DNA of 11,685 nucleotides from Deltaproteobacteria bacterium (GTDB taxonomy: Bacteria > Myxococcota_A > UBA796 > UBA2385): positions 1 to 11,685 of the forward strand of contig WGAH01000880.1 in NCBI GenBank assembly GCA_015489145.1, read 5' to 3'. The notes beneath the pieces were generated by a model. The model saw nothing but the letters and a program-made list of their open reading frames with translations, had not been told where the DNA came from and did no database searches. The position numbers and the translations under genes are program-made. Positions within the stretch are counted from its first letter, which is position 1. The number at the start of each line of letters is the position of its first letter. Positions 1 to 5,862 of the stretch are shown here, one piece after another.

Positions 1-1356
1 GAGGGGCCCGACCCACAAGGCGGCCCGGCCCGGCGGCGGCGGGGCGGGGGCGCCGGCCTCGTCGCGGGCCGGCTCGTCCAGGGCGAGGCCGTGGGGCTCG
101 AGCAGGGCGCGCAGGCGTTCCGCGCGGGCGCGGGAGTCGGCGACCAGCACGACCTGCCAGCCGTCGTCGAGCCAGCCGCGAAGGCGGTCCGCCAGGGGCT
201 CCAGCTCGCCGGCGCCCACCCGCAGGCCGTCGTTGGGGCGCGCGCCGAAGTCGACGGCGCCGACCTCGCCGGCCTCGTCCTCCAGCAGCTCGCCCAGGCG
301 GTGCGCCCGGGCGAGCCCGGCCGCCACCTCGGCGGCGCCGCAGAAGCGGGCCTCGGGCAGCACCACCGGGCGCTCCTCGGCGGGCAGCGAGGACCAGCGC
401 CCCCGGGCCAGCTCCTCGAAGCGGTCGAGCTCGGCCCGCACCCGCGCCGGCTCGTGGACGACCAGGGCCACCGGGCGGTCGGGGGGCGCGACGGCGGCGA
501 GAAAGTCCAGCGGCGCCACCACCGGCTGCATGGCCGGCAGGTAGTCCTCGGCTCCGGGGAACCACAGCCCCTGCTTCAGCTCGCGGAGCACGTCGCGGCG
601 GGTGGCGTGGCCGGCCCCCATCGCGTCCACGGCGGCCCGGGTCAGCGCGCTGGCGCGGGCGGCGGAGTCCTCGTCGAACACGGCCTCGCGGGCGGGGAGC
701 AGGCGCGCGAGCTCGGCGGGACCGGCGCTTCGGAGGCGGCCCCCCTCCGCGAGGCGCATGCGGTGGATCGACTCGATCTCGTCGTCGAAGAACTCGAAGC
801 GCAGCGGGCCGGCCTCGCCCGGCGGCCAGGCGTCGAGCACGAAGCCCCGCCAGGCCACCGTGCCGGGCTCGTCGGCGTGGGGGGTGACGAGGTAGCCGCG
901 CCGGGCGAGGGCGCGGGCGAGGTCCTCGCGCTCGATCACGTCGCCGCGGCGCAGCTCCAGCCGCAGGCGGCGAAAGGCCTCGGGGGCCAGCACCCGCTGC
1001 TGCAGCGCCCGGGCCGGGGCGACCACCAGGACCGGCTCGCCGCGCTCGATGGCGTCGAGGGCGACGAGGCGCCGGCGGGGGATGTCGGGGTGGGGGCTGA
1101 GGCCGTCCCAGGTCCGCACGTCGTCGGCGGGCCACTCGAGCACCCGGCGGGCCCCGCCGAGGAGGAAGCGAAGGTCGGCCGCCGCCTCGGCGGCGTCTCG
1201 CCGGCGCGGCACCACGAGCAGCACCGGCCGGTCGGCCGACCGCGCCAGGGCGGCGACGGCGTGGCGCGCGGCCCCGTCGGGCAGGCCCGACCAGGCGGCC
1301 CCCGGCGCGAGGCCCCACGCCTCGCCCACCGCCTGGATCCACGCCGGCCCGGTCAC
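1..1356 (-). CDS. mfd: Transcription-repair coupling factor Mfd, N-terminal part (cut by window edge)
   Basis: Mfd is the cytoplasmic ATP-driven translocase that removes RNA polymerase stalled at DNA damage and recruits UvrA for nucleotide excision repair. Only 452 of the usual 1,100-1,200 residues are present, because the gene runs off the left edge. What is visible is the UvrB-like N-terminal module and the domain after it; the polymerase-interacting and helicase domains lie outside. Recognisable Mfd blocks are the stretch ending SPHPDIPRRRL (residues 87-97), ALQQRVL (117-123), a GY...EPG..A.RG..LD.WPPG block (154-180) and FEFFDDEIESI (187-197). INLLPAHEF of E. coli Mfd matches LARLLPAREAVF (216-227). 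A Pro/Ala-rich linker follows near residue 440. The GTG start is preceded at 5 nt by GGGGG and comes 13 nt after the stop of the upstream membrane protein gene, so the two are probably co-translated. Family identity is clear from the motifs; the start is a good guess. Confidence 0.93.
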   Translation of the reverse strand, partial: MTGPAWIQAVGEAWGLAPGAAWSGLPDGAARHAVAALARSADRPVLLVVPRRRDAAEAAADLRFLLGGARRVLEWPADDVRTWDGLSPHPDIPRRRLVALDAIERGEPVLVVAPARALQQRVLAPEAFRRLRLELRRGDVIEREDLARALARRGYLVTPHADEPGTVAWRGFVLDAWPPGEAGPLRFEFFDDEIESIHRMRLAEGGRLRSAGPAELARLLPAREAVFDEDSAARASALTRAAVDAMGAGHATRRDVLRELKQGLWFPGAEDYLPAMQPVVAPLDFLAAVAPPDRPVALVVHEPARVRAELDRFEELARGRWSSLPAEERPVVLPEARFCGAAEVAAGLARAHRLGELLEDEAGEVGAVDFGARPNDGLRVGAGELEPLADRLRGWLDDGWQVVLVADSRARAERLRALLEPHGLALDEPARDEAGAPAPPPPGRAALWVGPL

Positions 1357-1369
1357 GGGCGCCCCCGAG

Positions 1370-2146
1370 CTAGCGCGACGCGGCGGCCTTCCGCCGGACG
1401 GTGCGCTCGAAGTAGAGCCAGGTGAACGACACCTGCTGGGCGAAGACGACGAGGTAGTAGCCCCAGAAGGTGATCAGCAGGAGCACCGGGTCGCCCTCGG
1501 CCCAGAACAGCTCGACGAAGGCGGCGACCTGGCTGAGCAGGATCCAGGGGATCGCGACGAGCAGGATCGTCTTGCGGCGCCCGCGGGTGAGGCGCTTGGA
1601 CCGCGCCATCGGCCAGCGTTCCTTCTCGAGGCAGGCCACCGCGTCGACCCAGGCGTACATCAGCAGGAAGTAGATGCCCGGGATCAGGGCCATCATGCCG
1701 ATGATGATGCTGAACCAGGCGCCCATGTGCGGCAGGAACTGCCGCCGGTAGCGGTTGATCGCGAAGTTGACCGCGCCGTAGACCCCGGCGCCGCGGCCGC
1801 GCAGCCAGGCCAGGGCGACGTAGACCGCCATCGCCGCGAGCACCGGTCCGTAGAGGGCCTCGAGGACGAGGCTCACGCCGGTCTCGGCGAAGACGAGCTT
1901 GACGAGGTCCTGCTGGTCGGGGGCGCCGCCGCCGGAGCTGAAGCGGTCGAGCAGCCACAGCTCGGTGACCGTGGACAGCAGGGCGATGGGCAGGGTGGCG
2001 GCCAGGGCGACGAGGATGCGCCGGCCGGTCAGCGCCACGCCCATGCCGAGCGCCCGCCCCACGCGCCCGAACAGGCTCATGCGCGGGGGAAAGCGGTCGG
2101 CCGGGGCGACGGGAGGCTGCTGGGAAGCGTCCATGGGCCGGCGCAT
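1370..2146 (-). CDS. Multi-pass inner-membrane protein of unknown function
   Basis: No specific function can be assigned. The 258-residue product has a polar N-terminus and about five hydrophobic segments (residues 43-66, 91-115, 142-165, 193-215 and 219-244). The stretch from PGIYFLLMYAWVDAV to SKRLTRGRRKTILL (156-196) resembles the repeated core of the YciC/DUF975 and glycerophosphodiester-phosphodiesterase membrane-domain proteins, in which a Ser-x-x-Leu-Thr-x-Gly loop sits between two membrane helices. That similarity is by eye only. Start choice: the ATG at 2146 has GGGGG 7 nt upstream. An in-frame ATG at 2134 and a GTG at 2170 are alternatives, the first without a visible ribosome binding site. 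It is the first gene of a leftward pair with mfd, and mfd begins 13 nt after its stop. A head-to-head gene on the plus strand starts 131 bp away, so the gap should hold two promoters; none is convincing. Confidence 0.85.
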   Translation of the reverse strand: MRRPMDASQQPPVAPADRFPPRMSLFGRVGRALGMGVALTGRRILVALAATLPIALLSTVTELWLLDRFSSGGGAPDQQDLVKLVFAETGVSLVLEALYGPVLAAMAVYVALAWLRGRGAGVYGAVNFAINRYRRQFLPHMGAWFSIIIGMMALIPGIYFLLMYAWVDAVACLEKERWPMARSKRLTRGRRKTILLVAIPWILLSQVAAFVELFWAEGDPVLLLITFWGYYLVVFAQQVSFTWLYFERTVRRKAAASR

Positions 2147-2277
2147 AACCGAGCCCCCGGCCCGCCACACCCCGCCGCCGGCCGGATCGGGATAGCGGAT
2201 CGCGGACGGCAGGGCGCGGGACTCGCGCCGGGAGGCTCCCCGGCGACCGGCGCCACCGGCTCGGAGGTCGCCCCGGC

Positions 2278-3369
2278 ATGAGCACCGCGCGCATCGACGC
2301 CTCCCTCCGAAGCGCCCTCGGGGACGAGCCCCTCGACCTGGGCGACGTCGAGACCGTGCGCCTCATCCTGCAGGGCGACTCCATCATCGACTGGAACCGC
2401 GCCCACTTCCGCTCCCTCGCCGACGTGGACCGCTTCCTCGGGCTGCACCTCCTCGACCTGTCCCGCGACGAGGACGTGGCCCGCCTCGAGTTCGTCTACG
2501 CCGAGGCGATCAACTACCTCGAGGAGCACGTCGGGCTGCGCTTCCCCCCCGACATGAAGAACCCCGACGACGTGCGCGAGATCTTCCTCCTCGCCAGCCA
2601 GACCGGGGGCTTCCGGCGCCGTCAGATCCTCGCCTGCGTCATCCTCAAGCTCATGCACGTCATCAACCACATGGAGGCCGCCGAGCTGCGCTTCCAGACG
2701 CCGCTGAGCGAGGCGGAGGTCCTCGACCTCGCCGAGCGCCGCATCGTCCGCGCGGCCGCCCGCATGAGGGCCGAGGGCTTCCCCATCGTGTCCTTCTACG
2801 GCAGCCGCAAGACCCGCAGCAGCGTCATCACCAAGCTGCTCGCCAAGAAGGACACGACCGCCGCCACGATCTTCGACAAGCTGCGCTTTCGCATCGTCAC
2901 GGAGGACCGGGAGCACGTCCTGCCGGCGATTCGCTGGCTCACCCGCAACCTGTTCCCCTTCAACTACGTGATCCCCGGCCAGAGCCACAACAACCTGCTC
3001 CCGCTGGGCCGCATGCTGCGCGAGCCGCCGTTCTCGGCCTTCCTCGACCAGCTCCAGGGCGGCCCCCCGGCCCCCGACAACGGCCTGCTGCCCGAGGACA
3101 ACCCCTTCAGCGGCAGCACCTACAGGATGATCAACTTCATCGTGGATTTTCCCGTTCGCGTCGACCACCAGGTCGACCCGCGCACCGCCGTGCTCCTCGG
3201 GCGCACGGTCTTCGCGCTGGTCGAGTTCCAGGTGGTCGACGAGCGCACGGCCGACGAGAACGAGCGGGGCGACAACGCCCACGACCGCTACAAGGAGCGC
3301 CAGCGCGCCATCGTCGAGCGCCGCCTGCGAAAGGGCGCCCGCTGGCGGCGCAAGCTCCAGGGCTCGTAG
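2278..3369 (+). CDS. TIGR04552-like protein with RelA/SpoT synthetase-like signature
   Basis: This 363-residue soluble protein resembles the uncharacterised deltaproteobacterial TIGR04552 type (family name from memory). Its second half shows residues, in order, that match the RelA/SpoT (p)ppGpp synthetase domain. They are a Lys/Ser/Lys block (K178, S182, K186; compare RxKxxxSIxxKM), an acidic residue after a hydrophobic pair (IFDKLRFRIV, D200; compare IYDLxAxRII), YRMIN (Y282; compare YxSLH), and VEFQ (E316, Q318; compare EIQIRT), followed by NAHDRYKE (compare AAHWxYKE). The spacing from K178 to D200 (22) is almost that of Rel enzymes (21). The D-to-Y and Y-to-E distances are longer, so loops are inserted. 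The histidine of YxSLH is Asn286. There is no HD hydrolase, TGS or ACT domain. The N-terminal half is helical with no motif I recognise. GGAGG lies 10 nt before the ATG. Activity is untested: it could be a nucleotidyltransferase, a pyrophosphate-transferring enzyme or a degenerate relative. Confidence 0.85.
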   Translation: MSTARIDASLRSALGDEPLDLGDVETVRLILQGDSIIDWNRAHFRSLADVDRFLGLHLLDLSRDEDVARLEFVYAEAINYLEEHVGLRFPPDMKNPDDVREIFLLASQTGGFRRRQILACVILKLMHVINHMEAAELRFQTPLSEAEVLDLAERRIVRAAARMRAEGFPIVSFYGSRKTRSSVITKLLAKKDTTAATIFDKLRFRIVTEDREHVLPAIRWLTRNLFPFNYVIPGQSHNNLLPLGRMLREPPFSAFLDQLQGGPPAPDNGLLPEDNPFSGSTYRMINFIVDFPVRVDHQVDPRTAVLLGRTVFALVEFQVVDERTADENERGDNAHDRYKERQRAIVERRLRKGARWRRKLQGS

Positions 3370-3387
3370 GCCCGGCTTCGGCCGGGC
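3370..3387 (+). terminator. UUCG hairpin after the TIGR04552-like gene
   Basis: A perfect 7-bp GC stem (GCCCGGC / GCCGGGC) with a TTCG loop closed by C-G begins at the base after the TAG stop. C(UUCG)G loops are exceptionally stable in RNA. There is no run of T after the stem, so it may be a weak intrinsic terminator, a transcript 3' end stabiliser or part of a Rho-dependent end. The neighbouring minus-strand gene ends only 30 bp away, so the hairpin sits in the convergent gap. On the minus strand the loop would be CGAA, which favours plus-strand use. Confidence 0.5.
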
Positions 3388-3417
3388 GCCCTCGGGGAGA
3401 AGTCCGGCCCGCGGGCG

Positions 3418-3921
3418 CTACCGCACCGCCCGGCGCACCTCGGCGAGGCTGTAGGCGGCGTAGTGGCGCCGCAGCTCCTCGTCGCTCTTCCAGTCGCGGT
3501 CGAGGTTGGGGTTGGTGAACACGTCGTCGCTGAGGCGCCGGTAGGCGGTGTCCCCCTCGACGACGAAGGCGCCCTGGCCGAAGCCGACGACGCGGTCGTC
3601 GTCGTCGAGGAACAGCACCACCTCGTAGCCGGGGACCAGCTTGGGCGCGCCGGGCACGGTCAGCTCGAGGTCGTCCACCCGCCCGCCGGGGTAGCGCACC
3701 TCGATGACGGGTTCGGGTTCCCCCCGCAGCGCCTCCTCGACGTAGATCGAGGCCACCGTGTAGATGCCGCGGTCGGGCACGACCTCCTGGCGGGTGCTCA
3801 GCACCTCGCCCACGACCACGCGGTCGGCGGCGGCGGCGAGGTCGTCGAGGTCGAAGCGCTCGCCGAAGGTGGCGGCGGAGGCGGGACCGGCGAGGGCGAG
3901 GCCGAGGATGGCTGCGAACAT
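3418..3921 (-). CDS. Small secreted protein, likely partner of the neighbouring matrixin
   Basis: A 167-residue secreted protein of unknown function. Residues 1-16 form a short signal peptide ending ASA, though the n-region has no Lys or Arg, which is unusual. The mature part carries ADRVVVGEV (32-40), a VRYPGGRVDDLELTVPGAPKL block (75-95) and VLFLDDDDRVVGFGQGAF (102-119). I associate this pattern (surface protein, PGG, G-P, LFL, GxxQGxF) with myxobacterial secreted proteins often encoded beside matrixin proteases; this is from memory, not a search. It is rich in Asp and Glu. The ATG has GGAG 7 nt upstream. It follows the matrixin gene on the same strand with a 173-nt gap. It is probably exported with the protease, perhaps as an inhibitor, chaperone or substrate, but nothing in the sequence decides this. 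Confidence 0.8.
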   Translation of the reverse strand: MFAAILGLALAGPASAATFGERFDLDDLAAAADRVVVGEVLSTRQEVVPDRGIYTVASIYVEEALRGEPEPVIEVRYPGGRVDDLELTVPGAPKLVPGYEVVLFLDDDDRVVGFGQGAFVVEGDTAYRRLSDDVFTNPNLDRDWKSDEELRRHYAAYSLAEVRRAVR

Positions 3922-3955
3922 GGCGTGCTCCGCGGGAGGGAGGGGAAAGGAGGAT

Positions 3956-4050
3956 GGGACCGCGCCGGCCCGCGATGGGGGGATTCTTCGTGCCCCCGAG
4001 AGGGAGTTCAGGCTCGAGCAGGTATGTAGGGGGGGCAGCGGCGCGGTCCC
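3956..4050. repeat. 12-bp inverted repeat in the protease-partner gap
   Basis: GGGACCGCGCCG at 3956-3967 is the exact reverse complement of the bases at 4039-4050. The 71 bp between the arms contain a smaller G5-6/C5 hairpin (3977-3997). It lies in the leader of the small secreted protein gene, on the minus strand. It may fold in the mRNA, but in DNA this rich in G and C a 12-bp match at such distance can also arise by chance. Confidence 0.3.
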
Positions 4051-4094
4051 GAAACCTCCAGGAACGAAGCGATGCGTGTCTTCAGGAATCGGGT

Positions 4095-4826
4095 TCAGGC
4101 GGCCCGGCGGGCCGTCGGTTCATCCCGGGAATCGGATCGACGGCGAAAACCGATGAGCCCCAGCGCGAGAAAAGCCAGGGCCGCCTCGCCGGAGCCGGCG
4201 CCGGGGGCCACCGCGCAGACCCGCGGGGCCTCGCCGTAGGGGCCGACCGCCGAGTAGAGGTAGCGCACGCCTTCCTCGTCGTCGTATTCGAGGTCGCGCT
4301 TGACCAGCTCGCCGGGGTGGGTGGTGCCGTACATCGTCGCCTCGGCGTCCTGGCTGTGGTCCAGGCCGAGCGCGTGGCCGAACTCGTGCACCAGCGAGTT
4401 CATCAGGTCGTTGCGCTCCGGGTCGCCCTCGGTGGTCCAGTCGTAGTCGCGGGCGTTGATCGCCATGTCGAAGGACACGATCTGGCCGTCGTCGATGGAC
4501 CACACGTAGGTCACGGCCAGCAGCGAGCGCGACAGCTCCCAGTCGTCCTCGAAGTAGACGAGGTTGATGCTGTCCTCGTAGTCGATGCTGTCGAGATCGC
4601 TCTCGCCGCGGTACTCGAAGGCGAAGTCGGCGTCGGGCACGTCGTCCCACTGGGCGGCGGCCTCCTCGACCACCTCGAGGACCCGGTCGCGGTCGAGGTT
4701 GGCCGGGCCGTCCGGGTTGACGACGAAGGGCACCGGGTTCCAGTCCCAGTGCAGCTCGTCGCCCTTGCTGTTGGTCTTGACGGTCCAGGCGTGGGCCGTC
4801 GCGACCACGAGGAGCAGGGGAAGCAT
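4095..4826 (-). CDS. Secreted matrixin-type zinc metalloprotease
   Basis: A 243-residue exported protease of the matrixin (M10, metzincin) group that cleaves proteins outside the cytoplasm. The zinc site is HEFGHALGLDHS (147-158): H147, H151 and H157 bind zinc, E148 is the catalytic base, and G154 is conserved. The Met-turn is ATMYG (M165). Residues 1-13 form a short signal peptide with no basic n-region. No large propeptide or cysteine switch is visible; the mature enzyme is close to the size of a bare catalytic domain. Residues 204-230 look like a sorting tail: a Cys, a Gly/Ala hydrophobic helix and then RRR, followed by 13 extra residues, in the style of MYXO-CTERM but not a perfect match. 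The ATG at 4826 is chosen because GGAGG lies 10 nt upstream; an in-frame GTG at 4847 is possible and would add an Arg to the signal peptide. Hsp33 lies upstream, with a 109-nt gap. Confidence 0.92.
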   Translation of the reverse strand: MLPLLLVVATAHAWTVKTNSKGDELHWDWNPVPFVVNPDGPANLDRDRVLEVVEEAAAQWDDVPDADFAFEYRGESDLDSIDYEDSINLVYFEDDWELSRSLLAVTYVWSIDDGQIVSFDMAINARDYDWTTEGDPERNDLMNSLVHEFGHALGLDHSQDAEATMYGTTHPGELVKRDLEYDDEEGVRYLYSAVGPYGEAPRVCAVAPGAGSGEAALAFLALGLIGFRRRSDSRDEPTARRAA

Positions 4827-4837
4827 GGTGATCCGTC

Positions 4838-4855
4838 CTCCAGGCACCCCTGGAG
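4838..4855 (-). promoter_or_regulatory. Hairpin covering the ribosome binding site of the matrixin gene
   Basis: On the minus strand the mRNA leader reads CTCCAGG-GGTG-CCTGGAG, a perfect 7-bp stem with a 4-nt loop. The 3' arm supplies most of the GGAGG that lies 10 nt before the ATG, so the folded form would hide the ribosome binding site. Nearly the same sequence lies ahead of the hydroxylase gene at 11274. Whether it controls translation is inference. Confidence 0.4.
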
Positions 4856-4935
4856 AACGGAAACGCGCCCGGCGCCCATGACCCCGCCGCCCTCACCCGT
4901 GACGAGGCGAGACGCGGCGGCGATCCGGTGGGGGC

Positions 4936-5817
4936 TCAGGTCTCGGGCGCGCCCTCCTTCGCCGCCGCCATCTCCCGCAGGCGGTCGGCCTCGACGCGGT
5001 AGCTCAGGTTGCAGAAGTGGCAGGTGACCTCGGCGCCGCCGTCCTCGTCGGCCATGGCGCGCAGCTCCACCGGGTCGAGACCGGCGAGCACCGCCTCCAC
5101 CCGCTCGGGGCCGCAGGCGCAGCGCCAGTGCAGGCGGCGTTCCTCCAGCGTCTCGACGGGATCCCCGAGCAGGCGGCCCGCCTCGATGTCGGCGAGCAGG
5201 GCCGCCGGGTCCGCCTCGTCGAGGGCGGCGAAGCGCGCGGCGAAGTCCTCCCGCGACAGCGAGGGCTTGCCGGGCTCCTCGGGAAGGCGCTCGACGAGGA
5301 TGCCGGTGGCGAGCGCCAGCTTGCCGTCCTCCCCCGCCGTCGCCTCGATGCGGAGGGCCACGTCCACCTGGTCGGAGCTTCCGAGGTGGGCGCGCAGGCC
5401 GGCGTCGATGCGCTCGCCGTGAAGCGGCGTGACCCCGCGGTAGATCTCCCGGTCGCGGTCGGCCTTGATCGCGAGGATGAGCCCCTCGATGCGGCCGTCG
5501 GCGGGGCGGGCGAGGCGGCGGGGCGAGAAGCGGGCGCGCAGGCCGCCGGCGGCGTCCACGTCGCCGATGAAGGAGAAGACCGGGCGCTCGGCCTGCACCT
5601 GGAGGGTGACGCGCTCCTCGCCCTTGATCCAGGCGCTCATCAGCACGGCGGCGGTGATGGCCTCGGCGGCGGTGCGGGCCGCCCCGGCGTCGAGCTCGTG
5701 CAGCTCGGCGGCGTAGCGCGCCACGTCCGAGCAGCGCACGGCGAGGAAACGGGCCGCGCCCCCGGCGCAGAGGCCGCGAAGCAGCCGGTCGTTCCAGGTC
5801 GGGTCGAAGACGTACAT
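4936..5817 (-). CDS. hslO: Redox-regulated chaperone Hsp33
   Basis: Hsp33 is a cytoplasmic holdase switched on by oxidation, which protects unfolding proteins during oxidative and heat stress. The 293-residue length is normal. The C-terminal redox switch is intact: a CxC pair (C233, C235, in WRCAC) and a CxxC pair (C266, C269, in TCHFC), which bind zinc when reduced and form disulfides when oxidised. The N-terminal core holds typical Hsp33 pieces such as ELHELDAGAARTAAEAITAA (38-57) and RGVTPL (127-132). The ATG at 5817 has AAGGAGA 5-6 nt upstream. An ATG at 5832 adds only five residues and would place that ribosome binding site inside the gene. The gene is head-to-head with the lipoprotein phosphatase gene, only 45 bp between the start codons, so the two promoters must overlap. 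Confidence 0.95.
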   Translation of the reverse strand: MYVFDPTWNDRLLRGLCAGGAARFLAVRCSDVARYAAELHELDAGAARTAAEAITAAVLMSAWIKGEERVTLQVQAERPVFSFIGDVDAAGGLRARFSPRRLARPADGRIEGLILAIKADRDREIYRGVTPLHGERIDAGLRAHLGSSDQVDVALRIEATAGEDGKLALATGILVERLPEEPGKPSLSREDFAARFAALDEADPAALLADIEAGRLLGDPVETLEERRLHWRCACGPERVEAVLAGLDPVELRAMADEDGGAEVTCHFCNLSYRVEADRLREMAAAKEGAPET

Positions 5818-5862
5818 CGGCTCTCCTTCCATCGTGGCCGGAGCGGGCTACCATGCGGAGCG

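Noticed and set aside
41..50. G-rich run (GGGGCGGGGG) as a possible G-quadruplex
   Set aside because: It encodes a Pro-rich linker of Mfd on the other strand and has too few G tracts in order.
91..1425. 444-codon open frame on the plus strand
   Set aside because: It lies opposite mfd; the product is low-complexity Gly/Ala/Arg/Gln, and the reverse strand codes recognisable Mfd motifs. Long chance frames are expected at this GC content.
2147..2277. Promoters in the divergent gap before mfd's operon and the RelA/SpoT-like gene
   Set aside because: A GGATAGCGG stretch near 2190 is slightly AT-richer, but no pair of boxes with proper spacing could be supported.
1049..2281. 410-codon plus-strand frame opposite mfd and the membrane protein
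   Set aside because: Product is low-complexity and acidic/His-rich, the mirror image of membrane helices; the minus strand has clear gene structure.
2077..3282. 401-codon minus-strand frame opposite the RelA/SpoT-like gene
   Set aside because: No domain or ribosome binding site; Val/Gly/Glu/Ala-rich shadow of a well-formed plus-strand gene.
3407..3416. 10-bp palindrome GCCCGCGGGC between convergent genes
   Set aside because: Perfect but short, and pure G/C; such palindromes are common by chance here.
4884..4920. 7-bp GC arms (CCGCCGC / GCGGCGG) after Hsp33 as a terminator
   Set aside because: The 23-nt loop and absence of a T run make it no better than chance in this sequence.
4511..5854. 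447-codon minus-strand frame crossing Hsp33 and the matrixin
   Set aside because: Arg/Gly-rich shadow frame; the Hsp33 cysteines and the zinc site are in a different frame.
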